Under the pieces are notes generated by a model. The model was given only the letters and a program-made list of their open reading frames with translations, ran no database searches and was not told the DNA's origin. A DNA stretch of 64,000 bases, taken from positions 85,645-149,644 of the forward strand of contig JAURVT010000042.1 in assembly GCA_030655315.1 (NCBI GenBank), in the 5' to 3' direction. The translations under genes were made by a program, and so were the position numbers. The stretch comes from Nocardioidaceae bacterium (lineage in GTDB: Bacteria > Actinomycetota > Actinomycetes > Propionibacteriales > Nocardioidaceae). This document shows positions 32,231 through 40,666 of this stretch, one piece after another (the stretch's first letter is position 1; the number at the start of each line of letters is the position of its first letter).

Positions 32231-32992
32231 TCACTCCAGCAGGCGGACGTCCTCGCGGTACAGCTCCTGGGCGGCGAACAGCACGTCCCCGCCGAGCAGG
32301 AACGGCACCAGCTCGGGCGAGAGCTCGACCTCGACCGGCTCGCCGTCGTTCTCGGCGTCCTGGCCCACCGGGACGTCGACGTAGACCGTCAGGCCGACGA
32401 CGGGCTGCAGGCCCGGCATGGCCCGGAAGGCGTCGATGCCGAGCCGCTGGGCGACCTGGTGCATGGCCTGGGCGACGCTGGTGACGTCGCGGTCGACCGC
32501 GGGCTCCTCGCCCGGCGCGAGGTTCTCCAGGTAGGCGCGTCGGCCGGCCTCGAGCACCGCGGCCGGGCTGTTCACCACGTAGTCGTGGCGGTGGGTGACC
32601 GCGACGATGTGCAGGTCGTCCTCGGACTCGATCGGGTTCGCCGCGGCCAGCTCCTCAAGGCTGAAGTCACCGGTGGGCTGGGCGTCCTCCCCGGTGGGCG
32701 GGGCGTCCGGCCACGGGTCGGACCCGACCGGGTGGTCGTCCTCGTCCTCGATCGGCCACAGCGGGCTCAGCTGCCCGGTCAGCTCCCACTGCGCGTCGGC
32801 GTACTCCTGGCACGCCGACAGCAGCACCGCGTCGGCCTCGGCGACGGTGTCGACGTCGTCCGGCCCGGCCTCGGCGATGGCCGTCGCGTGCGCGGCGACC
32901 ACGGCGGTCATCGTCTGCGCCGCGGCGCGCACCCGCGTGCGTGCCTCGTCGGTCCAGGGGGTCGTCTCGTCCGCTCCGGTGTCGTCGCTCAT
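32231..32992 (-). CDS. hypothetical protein, acidic
   Basis: This 253-residue strongly acidic protein has an N-terminal helical part and a Pro/Asp-rich linker (about 80-110). Its C-terminal alpha/beta part contains IVAVTHRHDYVVNSPAAVLE and LQPVVGLTVYVDVP. No family was recognised. TAGTCT on the minus strand (33005-33000) lies 7 bases before the ATG, suggesting a leaderless mRNA. It is divergent from aat. Confidence 0.7.
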   Translation of the reverse strand: MSDDTGADETTPWTDEARTRVRAAAQTMTAVVAAHATAIAEAGPDDVDTVAEADAVLLSACQEYADAQWELTGQLSPLWPIEDEDDHPVGSDPWPDAPPTGEDAQPTGDFSLEELAAANPIESEDDLHIVAVTHRHDYVVNSPAAVLEAGRRAYLENLAPGEEPAVDRDVTSVAQAMHQVAQRLGIDAFRAMPGLQPVVGLTVYVDVPVGQDAENDGEPVEVELSPELVPFLLGGDVLFAAQELYREDVRLLE

Positions 32993-33087
32993 GCCGGCCA
33001 GACTAGGACGTGCGCGGGCAGGTGGCGTGCCCCGGGCGGCGGGTGCAAATCGGGCGCGGCAGGTCCAGGTCGTCCTAAGGTCGGCCC

Positions 33088-33762
33088 ATGAGCCGTGCGA
33101 CCGACGTCCCCGAGTCGCGGTGGGAGTTCGACCCGCGCTCGTGGCCGCGCGACGACTGCGTCGCCCTCGGGGCCGACCTCGAGCCGGGCACCGTGCTCGC
33201 CGCCTACCGCGCCGGGGCGTTCCCGATGCCGATCGACGGCGTCGAGCCGATGGCCTGGTGGTCGCCGATGGAGCGCGGCGTGCTGCGGCCGGGCGACCTC
33301 CAGGTGAGCCGGTCGCTGCGCAAGTCGTGCCGCAGGTACCAGATCACCGTCGACCGCGACTTCGACGCCGTGGTGCAGGGGTGCGCCGACCCGTCCCGGC
33401 CGGGCGCGTGGATCGACGAGCAGGTGGCCGAGGCGTACGGGCGGCTGCACCGCCTCGGCTGGGCGCACTCGGTCGAGACCCGCGACGCCGACGGCACCCT
33501 CGTCGGCGGTCTCTACGGGCTCGCGATCGGCGGCCTGTTCGCGGGGGAGTCGATGTTCCACCGGGCGACCGACGCGTCCAAGGTCGCGCTCGTCGGCCTG
33601 GTCGACCTGCTCGACGACGAGCACGCGTCGCGGCGGCTCGTCGACGTCCAGTGGCGCACCACCCACCTGGCCACGCTCGGCATCGCGACCGTGCCGCGGC
33701 GTCGCTACCTGCGCACCCTGCGCGGCCTGCTCGACGTCCCGCTGCCCGCCGTCTGGGGATGA
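33088..33762 (+). CDS. aat: leucyl/phenylalanyl-tRNA-protein transferase
   Basis: This 224-residue Aat protein has GAFPMPIDGVEPMAWWSPME, PGAWIDEQVAEAYGRLHRLG, AHSVET and GGLYGLAIGGLFAGESMFHR. The enzyme adds Leu or Phe to N-terminal Arg/Lys of proteins, the N-degron entry to ClpS/ClpAP. A TAAGGT -10 lies 6 bases before the ATG, suggesting a leaderless start. Confidence 0.96.
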   Translation: MSRATDVPESRWEFDPRSWPRDDCVALGADLEPGTVLAAYRAGAFPMPIDGVEPMAWWSPMERGVLRPGDLQVSRSLRKSCRRYQITVDRDFDAVVQGCADPSRPGAWIDEQVAEAYGRLHRLGWAHSVETRDADGTLVGGLYGLAIGGLFAGESMFHRATDASKVALVGLVDLLDDEHASRRLVDVQWRTTHLATLGIATVPRRRYLRTLRGLLDVPLPAVWG

Positions 33763-33915
33763 GGACGGGCCACGGTGGTGCGGACGTGACGCATGGGGCC
33801 CGTGGGGTGGCTTCGGCGGGGAAAACGCGCGAAACACCGGGCCCGGGCGGGTGTCGGCCCCGATGGTTGGCATACTGGGCCGCGCTTCTGTCATCGATCG
33901 TCGGAGGAATCTCCC

Positions 33916-34194
33916 GTGAGCATCAACCGCAGTGACCTCGTAGCCCTGCTGGCAGAGAAGGCAGGCACGAGCAAGACCGACGCCGACGCGGTGCTCAGCG
34001 CCTTCGGTGACGCGCTGATCGAGTCGGTCGGCAAGGGCGAGAAGGTCCAGATCCCTGGTCTGCTGACCGTGGAGCGCGTCGAGCGCGCCGCCCGCACCGG
34101 CCGCAACCCCGCGACCGGCGAGACCCTCGACATCCCCGCCGGCTTCGGCGTCAAGGTCACCCCCGGCAGCAAGCTGAAGGCCGCCGTCAAGTGA
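33916..34194 (+). CDS. hup: HU-family DNA-binding protein
   Basis: This 92-residue protein is a standard HU (MSINRSDLVALLAEKAGTSK, with the DNA-binding arm AARTGRNPATGETLDIPAGF). It lacks the long Lys/Ala-rich tail of mycobacterial HupB. The GTG start has a CGGAGG Shine-Dalgarno. Codon use is strongly biased, as in highly expressed genes. It is monocistronic and ends at a hairpin terminator. Confidence 0.95.
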   Translation: MSINRSDLVALLAEKAGTSKTDADAVLSAFGDALIESVGKGEKVQIPGLLTVERVERAARTGRNPATGETLDIPAGFGVKVTPGSKLKAAVK

Positions 34195-34238
34195 TCCCCG
34201 CCCGGCGGGGCTGAGGCCGCGCCGGACGCACCACGACC

Positions 34239-34272
34239 AGACCGGTCCCACCCCCCGGGGTGTGGCCGGTCT
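34239..34272 (+). terminator. terminator after hup
   Basis: AGACCGGTCCCACCCC pairs with GGGGTGTGGCCGGTCT (two mismatches) over a 2-base loop, followed by CGTCGTTCCC. It lies 45 bases after the HU stop. Confidence 0.75.
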
Positions 34273-34315
34273 CGTCGTTCCCCCACCGACGACGCCGGTC
34301 GGGCACACTGGGCAG

Positions 34316-35203
34316 GTGCCCGAGCTGCCCGAGGTCGCCGCCCTGGTCCGCGACCTGCGTCACCGCCTCGGCGTCGACGGCGACGCCGAGCCCCGCGCGG
34401 TCGTGCGCGTCCACCCCGTCGCCATCAGCGCGCTGAAGACCTTCACCCCGCCGCCCGACGCGCTGCAGGGGGTGCTGGTGGACGACGTGCAGCGGCACGG
34501 CAAGTTCCTCGACATCTCCGCCGGCGGCCTACACCTGGTGATCCACCTGGCGCGCGCGGGCTGGTTGCGGTGGAACGAGTACATGTCGCCCACGCCACCC
34601 CGGATCGGCAAGGGGCCGCTCGCGTTCCGCGTGGTGCTCGACGACGACTCGGGGTTCGACCTCACCGAGGCCGGCACCCGCAAGGGGCTGGCGGTCCACG
34701 TCGTCCGCGACCCGTCCGAGGTCCCGGGCATCGCCAGCCTCGGCCCCGACCCGCTCGACGCGGCGTTCACGCAGGAGGCGTTCGGCGACATCCTGCGCGG
34801 CGCCGGTCGTGCGCAGGTCAAGGGCGTGCTGCGCCAGCAGGGCACGATCGCCGGCATCGGCAACGCCTACTCCGACGAGATCCTGCACGTCGCACGGATG
34901 TCGCCGTTCAAGCCCGCGTCGGCCGTCGCGGACGACCCCGAGATGCTCGCCGGGCTCTACGCCGCTGTGGAGGAGACGCTGCGCGACGCGATCGCGCGCA
35001 CCGACGGCATCGCGGCCGCCGACCTCAAGCGCGAGAAGAAGGCCGGCCTGCGCGTGCACGGCCGCACCGGCCAGCCGTGCCCGGTGTGCGGCACGGCGGT
35101 GGCCGAGGTGTCCTTCGCGGACTCCTCGCTGCAGTACTGCCCCACGTGCCAGACCGGTGGCAAGCCCCTCGCCGACCGCCGCACGTCCAAGTTCTTGAAG
35201 TAG
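34316..35203 (+). CDS. Fpg/Nei-family DNA glycosylase
   Basis: This 295-residue base-excision repair enzyme begins with PELPEV, in which the N-terminal Pro (after Met removal) is the Schiff-base nucleophile. The H2TH domain (GRAQVKGVLRQQGTIAGIGN, AYSDEILHVARMSP) and a Cys4 zinc finger (CPVCG, YCPTC) are present. It resembles the actinobacterial Nei-like branch, so the preferred lesion is uncertain. The GTG start is fixed by the PELPEV motif. The HU terminator lies just upstream. Confidence 0.93.
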   Translation: MPELPEVAALVRDLRHRLGVDGDAEPRAVVRVHPVAISALKTFTPPPDALQGVLVDDVQRHGKFLDISAGGLHLVIHLARAGWLRWNEYMSPTPPRIGKGPLAFRVVLDDDSGFDLTEAGTRKGLAVHVVRDPSEVPGIASLGPDPLDAAFTQEAFGDILRGAGRAQVKGVLRQQGTIAGIGNAYSDEILHVARMSPFKPASAVADDPEMLAGLYAAVEETLRDAIARTDGIAAADLKREKKAGLRVHGRTGQPCPVCGTAVAEVSFADSSLQYCPTCQTGGKPLADRRTSKFLK

Positions 35204-35245
35204 CAGCTCCTCGAGTAGCCCGGCCCGGCCGCACCCGCACCTCCC

Positions 35246-35318
35246 CCGTCCGCGATCCGATGGGTTCGCGGGGTTCCCGGGCCCCGGGAACCCCGCCAGG
35301 TCATCGGATCGCGGACGG
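35246..35318. repeat. family-1 intergenic palindrome, copy 2 (best copy)
   Basis: The outer perfect 17-bp stem is CCGTCCGCGATCCGATG (35246-35262) with its complement (35302-35318). The inner perfect 14-bp stem is GCGGGGTTCCCGGG (35268-35281) with its complement (35283-35296). It lies between the convergent glycosylase and rhodanese genes. Outer and inner stems match copy 1 at 21648. Confidence 0.9.
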
Positions 35319-35326
35319 GAGGGACG

Positions 35327-35641
35327 TCAGACCAGCGGACGGCCCGCGCGCTCCCAGGCGAGGATGCCGCCCTCGAGGTTGACGGCGTCGACGCCCGCCT
35401 GCTGCAGGTAGGCCGTGGCCTGGGCCGAGCGTCCGCCGACCTTGCAGTAGACGAGCACCTGGCCGTCGCGGGGGACCTCGTCGAGGCGCCCGGGCAGCTG
35501 GCCGAGCGGCACGTGCACGGCCCCCTCGAGGTGGCCGCTCGCCCACTCGTCGTCCTCGCGGACGTCGAGCACCACCAGCCCGGCGGGCAGCGGGGTGGGG
35601 AGCTGGTCGACGGTCACGGTGGGGATGCTCTGGTCGCTCAT
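35327..35641 (-). CDS. rhodanese-like domain protein
   Basis: This 104-residue single rhodanese domain has the active-site loop VYCKVGGRSAQA with C66 as the sulfur-carrying cysteine. The preceding LDVREDDEWASGHLEGAVHV is typical. It likely transfers or carries sulfane sulfur; the acceptor is unknown. The gene converges on the DNA glycosylase gene. Confidence 0.92.
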   Translation of the reverse strand: MSDQSIPTVTVDQLPTPLPAGLVVLDVREDDEWASGHLEGAVHVPLGQLPGRLDEVPRDGQVLVYCKVGGRSAQATAYLQQAGVDAVNLEGGILAWERAGRPLV

Positions 35642-35739
35642 GGCACCATCGTGTCACTGCGGCGCGTCACTGCGGGTCCCGTGCCCTAACCTCCGAGGGT
35701 GGGCGCGGCGTCGCGGTCACGGCGCAGCTTGGAGGACAG

Positions 35740-36672
35740 ATGTCGGGTCAGCAGTCCGGTCCGCCGCAGGGCGGCGGGTGGCAGCAGCCGGGGCAGGGTC
35801 GACCGGGTGCGCCCGGGCCCGGCCAGCAGCAGCCCCAGGGATGGGGACAGCCCGCCGGGTGGGGCCAGCAGCCGCCCTCCCCGCAGGGATGGAGCACCCC
35901 GTCCACGCCGCCGGGTCGTCGCTCCTCCGGTCGCGGGGGCGCGCTGCCCACCGTCGCGGTCGTGGCCACGCTCGTCTCGGCCCTCGTCGCGCTCGTCTAC
36001 GGCGGCTACGCGATCATCGCCCGCCGCGGCATCTTCGCCGACCTCGCCGACAACGCGTCGGTCTCGGTCGACGACGCCTCGCGCAGCGACACCGTCAACG
36101 GCCTGCTCCTCGCCATCACGCTCGTGGTCGTCCTCGCGACGATCGCGGTGTGGGTGGCCACGCTCGTCGTCGCCCGCCGGGGACGCAACGCGCTCGGGCT
36201 CGGGGGACTCGGCCTCGTGGGCGTGGGCGCGATCGCCGCGCTCGTCGGCGGCTTCCTCAGCTCCGGCGTGGAGAACGTCGACGACGCGGGCACCGCCGCC
36301 ACCGGCTACGTGCTGGTCGGCGTGGGCTTCGTGCTCGTGGCGCTCGGCAACCTCGTCGGGGCCGCGGGCCTGCGGCAGGGTGCGCCCGCGCCCTCGGCCG
36401 GTCCCGGTGGCGACGACCGCCTCGGTGGGTCCGGCTTCGGGGACGGCCGGCCCCAGCAGCCGCAGGGCTACCAGCCCGGCCAGGCCTCGGGCTGGTCGCA
36501 GCAGCCGCCGCAGCCGCAGCAGCCTCCCGGCCCGGCCCAGGACCCGGGTCGGTCGTGGGGCCAGCAGCCCCCCGGTCCCGGTGCCGGCCGTCCGCCGCAG
36601 CAGGGCGGTTGGGGCCAGCCGCCCGGCGGTCAGCAGGGCGGGCCCGGCGGGTGGGGGCCTCCTCCGCGCTGA
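35740..36672 (+). CDS. Gly/Pro/Gln-rich membrane protein of unknown function
   Basis: This 310-residue protein has a disordered N-terminus of about 70 residues and a C-terminus of about 105 residues, both made of GQQ, QPP, PGG and GWGQQP-like units with spaced Trp. Between them are four hydrophobic helices (about 70-92, 120-143, 152-172, 185-207). Similar tail-membrane-tail proteins are widespread in actinobacteria, but no function is established. GGAGG precedes the ATG. The repetitive tails resemble condensate-forming sequences (inference). Confidence 0.75.
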   Translation: MSGQQSGPPQGGGWQQPGQGRPGAPGPGQQQPQGWGQPAGWGQQPPSPQGWSTPSTPPGRRSSGRGGALPTVAVVATLVSALVALVYGGYAIIARRGIFADLADNASVSVDDASRSDTVNGLLLAITLVVVLATIAVWVATLVVARRGRNALGLGGLGLVGVGAIAALVGGFLSSGVENVDDAGTAATGYVLVGVGFVLVALGNLVGAAGLRQGAPAPSAGPGGDDRLGGSGFGDGRPQQPQGYQPGQASGWSQQPPQPQQPPGPAQDPGRSWGQQPPGPGAGRPPQQGGWGQPPGGQQGGPGGWGPPPR

Positions 36673-36700
36673 ACAGCCGGCTCCTTGAGCCGATCTGGAT

Positions 36701-36726
36701 GTTTGCCCACGGTCGGACCGGGGAAT
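36701..36726 (+). promoter_or_regulatory. SigB/SigF-type promoter candidate
   Basis: GTTT (36701-36704) and GGGAAT (36721-36726) are 16 bases apart, close to the general-stress consensus GTTT-N14-16-GGGTAT. It lies about 40 bases before the RsbW-like ATPase gene. Confidence 0.55.
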
Positions 36727-36767
36727 CCTCCCGGGGTCAGACACCCCTCTTCGGGACGGGGGCTTCT

Positions 36768-37175
36768 ATGGGTGACGGCTCCAGCACCGCTTGCCAGGTG
36801 CCGTTCGCGCCGCAGTCGGCGCGCTCGGTCCGCCGCAGCCTCGCCGAGTACCTCGAGCAGCGTCGCGTCCAGCAGGGCGTGATCGACGACGTGCTCGTCG
36901 TGGCCAGCGAGCTGGTCTCCAACGCCATCCGGCACGGCCGTCCGACCAGCGACGGCACCTTCGGCGTCGCCTGGCGCCTGGACGGTCCCGACCTCGAGCT
37001 GACCGTCCGCGACGCGGGCGAGCACGGCGACAGCACGATCGCGGCGCGTCCGCCGTCGAGGATCGCGAGCGACGGCCGGGGGCTGGCCATCGTGGCCGCG
37101 CTCTCGAGCCGGTGGTGGGTCGAGGACCCTCCGGGCACGGCGGTGCACGCCCGCATCCCCGTGCTCGCGGTCTGA
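36768..37175 (+). CDS. RsbW-like ATP-binding protein (GHKL anti-sigma/serine kinase type)
   Basis: This 135-residue stand-alone HATPase_c_2 domain has DVLVVASELVSNAIRHGRPT (N box) and VRDAGEHGD..SDGRGLAIVAALS (G boxes). The family includes RsbW/SpoIIAB anti-sigma kinases and many actinobacterial regulators. The partner sigma or anti-sigma antagonist is not adjacent. The start ATG follows a TTCT stretch with no good Shine-Dalgarno. A stress-type promoter candidate lies upstream. Confidence 0.85.
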   Translation: MGDGSSTACQVPFAPQSARSVRRSLAEYLEQRRVQQGVIDDVLVVASELVSNAIRHGRPTSDGTFGVAWRLDGPDLELTVRDAGEHGDSTIAARPPSRIASDGRGLAIVAALSSRWWVEDPPGTAVHARIPVLAV

Positions 37176-37261
37176 TCCCCTCGGGCCCACGTCGACGCGC
37201 CGGTGGTTGACTGGTCGTCCCGTCGGCGCGACGACCGCGCCGCACCAGTCGAGGGAGTCCC

Positions 37262-38113
37262 ATGGGCAAGAAGTCGCGACGCCGCGTCAAGGCCGAGAAG
37301 CCCGCACGCCGGCCGTACGTCGCGCGCACCTTCGAGGGCCTGCCCGCCGAGGGCGACTGGGTCGCGCTGCGCGAGATCGTCCCCGCCGCGTCGGGCACCC
37401 TCGCCCTCGCCGACGGGCGCGAGATCGTCGTCGCGTCGCTCCTGCCCGGCGGCGTCGCCGGGCTCGTGCGCCCGGACGGCACCGTGTGGCTCGGGCTGCA
37501 GGTGCAGCACAACTACGGCGACATCAGCCGCGACCTCGCCGCCGTGGTCGAGCAGGGCCTGGCCGGTGAGCCCGGACGCGAGCTGTCCCTGGCCGCCGAC
37601 CCGGGCGACGGCCCCCGGCTGCAGGACCTGGTCGCCCCCGACGCCACGTTCGAGGTCACCGTCCACGACGGGTTCGAGTACTGGGTCGACGAGGCGGACG
37701 CCTCGGAGCCGGCGCTCGCCCAGGCGCTCGAGGCGGCCAACGAGTCGATTGCGCCGACCGTGCGCCTGACCGGCGTCGAGGGCGCCTACTGGACGCAGAT
37801 GGGCAACCGCCGCTTCCTGCGCTGGGCGCAGTCGCACGACGAGGGCCCGCTGCTCGACGCCCTCGCGCGCCTGCACGCCGCGGGGACCTCCTCCCTCGGC
37901 GAGGGCACCCGGCTGATCGGCATGTTCCGCTCGCACGCCCTGCTCGTCCCGGTCTGGGACCTCGACGACGAGGTGACCGCCGACGACCTCGAGGCTCCCG
38001 CGCGCGCGTTCGCGGACCGGCTCGAGCCGCTGCTGTCCGACTCGTCCGACCTCACCGCGGAGGAAAGGTCCGCTAGGTCCGGTCTGACCAACCGTCAGCT
38101 CACGATCCGGTGA
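37262..38113 (+). CDS. DUF5926 family protein
   Basis: This 283-residue protein begins with a basic MGKKSRRRVKAEKPARRPYV and carries the conserved LPAEGDWVALREIVPAASGT and EGAYWTQMGNRRFLRWAQ typical of this actinobacterial family of unknown function. GAGGGAG precedes the ATG. The basic N-terminus could bind nucleic acid, which is inference. Confidence 0.85.
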   Translation: MGKKSRRRVKAEKPARRPYVARTFEGLPAEGDWVALREIVPAASGTLALADGREIVVASLLPGGVAGLVRPDGTVWLGLQVQHNYGDISRDLAAVVEQGLAGEPGRELSLAADPGDGPRLQDLVAPDATFEVTVHDGFEYWVDEADASEPALAQALEAANESIAPTVRLTGVEGAYWTQMGNRRFLRWAQSHDEGPLLDALARLHAAGTSSLGEGTRLIGMFRSHALLVPVWDLDDEVTADDLEAPARAFADRLEPLLSDSSDLTAEERSARSGLTNRQLTIR

Positions 38114-38240
38114 GATCTGGCACGCATCACGACGCGATCTGTTGCCAGTAGATGAATTCGTAACTAATCTCGTGGGTATCCCGGTCGTCGTTGTATCCCC
38201 CGTCAGCGACGGCCGGGACCCCCAACTGCCGTAGGTCCTC
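38114..38240. other. AT-enriched intergenic stretch between convergent genes
   Basis: This region is unusually AT-rich for the window (for example GATGAATTCGTAACTAATC). It has a small hairpin CCGTC-AGC-GACGG (38204-38216) and an isolated GGGTAT. No gene was found. Confidence 0.4.
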
Positions 38241-39470
38241 TCAGGCGGGCAGCGGGTCGCGGAGCACCGGGCATGACATGCACCGAGGCCCGCCCCGGCC
38301 CGAGCCGAGCTCGGAGCCCGAGAGCGCCACGACCTCGATGCCGCTGGACTCCAGGCGCGCGTTGGTCTCGACGTTGCGCTCGTAGGCCACCGCGATCCGC
38401 GGTGCGATCGCGAGCGTGTTGTTGCCGTCGTCCCACTGCTCGCGCTCGGCCGTGACGGGGTCGAGCCCGGTGTCGATGAGGTGCAGGCGGTCGATGCCCA
38501 TCGCCCGGGCCGCCGCGGCGAAGAACGAGTCGGGCTCGCTGACCCGCAGCGGCGCGGACGGGTCGTCGTCGGCCGTCACGGTGAACGCCTGCAGGGTGTC
38601 GGCGACGTTGGGGTACATGACGACGGTGTCGACGTCGACCATCGTGACCACGGTGTCGAGGTGCATGGTGGCCCGCTCCTGCGCGATCGGGACGGCGAGC
38701 ACCGTCTCGGCCAGGCCGTGGGCGAACAGCTGCTGGGCGAACCGCTCGACGCCGGCGGGCGTGGTGCGCTCGCCGACGCCCATCGCCACCACGCCCGGCG
38801 CGAGGTGCAGCACGTCGCCGCCCTCGACGTGCTCGAGTGCGGCGCCGTGCATCCGCTCGATGCCGGCGAAGCGCGGGTGGAACCGGTAGATCAGGTCGGT
38901 GATCTGGGTCTCGCGCTCCCGGGCGGGCATCGCGAGGCTCGTGACGGCGACCCGGTCGCGCAGCCAGAGCGAGGAGTCGCGGGTGAACAGCAGGTTGGGC
39001 AGCGGGTCGACCAGGAAGTCGTCGTGGGCGAGCAGGCTCGTCACGATCGTGCGCAGCCCGGTGAGCTCGTCGTTGCGCAGCCCCGCGGTCATCACCTGCG
39101 CGAGGCCGGCGGCGTCGAGCTCGCCGAAGGTGCTCGCGAGGTGCGACCGCACGGTGTCGCCGAGCCGCAGCCCCGACGTCACGCCGGCCACCGCGGCGGC
39201 CCGCGCCTCGGGGTCGGCGAGCGCACCCTCCAGCAGCTCGACCAGGTAGAGCACCTCGACGCCGTGCCCGCGCAGGGCCTCGGCGAACGCGTCGTGCTCG
39301 TCCTGCGCGCGGTCGACCCACGGGATCCCGTCGAACAGCAGCGAGTCGTTGTTGCGGGGCGTCAGGCGCTTCAGCTCGGCGCCGGGCCGGTGCAGCATGA
39401 CGGTGCGCAGACGACCCACCTCGCTGTCGGCTCCGGTGGTGGCGGCCAGGTCGACGGTCTCCGTGCTCAT
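38241..39470 (-). CDS. arcA: arginine deiminase
   Basis: This 409-residue enzyme converts arginine to citrulline and ammonia. Diagnostic motifs are [46 protein letters not shown] and the C-terminal nucleophile C397 in [12 protein letters not shown]. The start at ATG 39470 gives [20 protein letters not shown], the usual N-terminus. No arcB (ornithine transcarbamylase), arcC (carbamate kinase) or antiporter is adjacent, so it is not a classical arc operon here. Confidence 0.96.
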   Translation of the reverse strand: MSTETVDLAATTGADSEVGRLRTVMLHRPGAELKRLTPRNNDSLLFDGIPWVDRAQDEHDAFAEALRGHGVEVLYLVELLEGALADPEARAAAVAGVTSGLRLGDTVRSHLASTFGELDAAGLAQVMTAGLRNDELTGLRTIVTSLLAHDDFLVDPLPNLLFTRDSSLWLRDRVAVTSLAMPARERETQITDLIYRFHPRFAGIERMHGAALEHVEGGDVLHLAPGVVAMGVGERTTPAGVERFAQQLFAHGLAETVLAVPIAQERATMHLDTVVTMVDVDTVVMYPNVADTLQAFTVTADDDPSAPLRVSEPDSFFAAAARAMGIDRLHLIDTGLDPVTAEREQWDDGNNTLAIAPRIAVAYERNVETNARLESSGIEVVALSGSELGSGRGGPRCMSCPVLRDPLPA

Positions 39471-39517
39471 CGCTGCAGCGTAGAGCGTGCCCGTGACGGC
39501 GTGGTCCCGGCGCGACG

Positions 39518-40621
39518 TCAGCCGGTGCCGTCGATCATCAGCCGGTGGTAGGTCGCGAGCACCTGCGAGGCGACCGCGTCGTCGGTGGGCAGCGTCTCGG
39601 CCGCCACGAGCGAGCGCGAGCGCATGGACGTGGCGAGGCCCGGCTCGTCGAGCACGCGGGCGATCGCGAGGGCGAGCGCGTCGACGTCGCCCGGCTCGAC
39701 GAGCATCGCGCCCTCGCCGCTGAGCGCGGCGATGCCGCCGACGTCGGAGGCGACGAGGGGGGCCGCCGCGCGCAGCGCCTCGGCGACGGCGAGCGGCACC
39801 CCGTCCCACAGGCTCGGGACGACGACCACGTCGGCGGCCTGGAGCAGGTCCGGCACGTCGGTGCGGTGCCCGAGGAAGCGGACGGGCGCGTCGAGCGCGG
39901 CGGCCTGCCGCTCGAGCTCGCCGCGGCGCGGGCCGTCGCCGGCCACCAGGAACAGCGGGCGCGGCTGCCGATCGACCATCTGCGCGGCGGCGTCGACCAG
40001 CACGTGGTGGCCCTTGTGCCGCACCAGGCGGCCGACGCACAGGACGATCGGGCGTCCCGACGCGAGGGGGTCGCGCTCGGGGCGGGGGTCGAGCTCGGCG
40101 CGCATGGACGTGCGCGACCGGGGGGCGCGGCCGAGGATCGGCGCGCTCGGCACCAGCACCCGCACGTCGCGGGCGCCGTGGCCGCGGGCGCGCTCGGCGA
40201 GGTCGTCGGCGACGCACAGCACCGCCTCGGCGCGGCGGGCCACGAACCGCTCGATCGCCCGCGACGGGCCGTGCACCACGCGCGGCAGCCCGTGGTGCCA
40301 GGTGACCACCAGCGGACGGGGGCGCGCGGTCGCGAGGCCCGCGACGGCTCCCGCGCGCACGCCGAACGCGTGGACGACGTCGTGGTCCTCCACCTCGCGG
40401 CGCAGGGCGCGGGCGCGCAGGACGTCGCGCAGGCCCGACGACCCGACCTCCATCGGGACCAGACGCGCGCCGGTCGAGGCGAGCCCGAGGTCCTGCAGCC
40501 CCTCGCCGCACACGCTGACCCGGACGCCGCGGCGGTCGAGGTGGTCGCTGAGGACGCGCAGGTGCCGGGCCAGACCCGCGCTCGCGTCCCCGGCGACCAT
40601 CAGCACCCGCAGGTCCACCAC
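39518..40621 (-). CDS. GT4-family glycosyltransferase
   Basis: This 367-residue GT-B fold protein has N-terminal [20 protein letters not shown] and C-terminal [20 protein letters not shown] with [20 protein letters not shown], the retaining GT4 E-x7-E region. Donor and acceptor are unknown. TACCCT on the minus strand (40633-40628) lies 6 bases before the first GTG, fitting a leaderless start. It is downstream of a DipZ-like thioredoxin gene. Confidence 0.9.
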   Translation of the reverse strand: MVDLRVLMVAGDASAGLARHLRVLSDHLDRRGVRVSVCGEGLQDLGLASTGARLVPMEVGSSGLRDVLRARALRREVEDHDVVHAFGVRAGAVAGLATARPRPLVVTWHHGLPRVVHGPSRAIERFVARRAEAVLCVADDLAERARGHGARDVRVLVPSAPILGRAPRSRTSMRAELDPRPERDPLASGRPIVLCVGRLVRHKGHHVLVDAAAQMVDRQPRPLFLVAGDGPRRGELERQAAALDAPVRFLGHRTDVPDLLQAADVVVVPSLWDGVPLAVAEALRAAAPLVASDVGGIAALSGEGAMLVEPGDVDALALAIARVLDEPGLATSMRSRSLVAAETLPTDDAVASQVLATYHRLMIDGTG

Positions 40622-40666
40622 GGGGTCAGGGTAGGGCGGGGCGGGGACGGTCGGGGCCCGAACGGC

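Noticed and set aside
35760..36660. Repeated GGN/CAG-rich tracts as a possible tandem-repeat or CRISPR-like array
   Set aside because: The repeats are in frame and encode Gly/Pro/Gln tails of one protein. There are no regular spacers.
38172..38234. A 20-codon GTG-started frame in the AT-rich spacer after the DUF5926 gene
   Set aside because: It has no Shine-Dalgarno and no properly spaced -10, and it is too short to support without conservation data.
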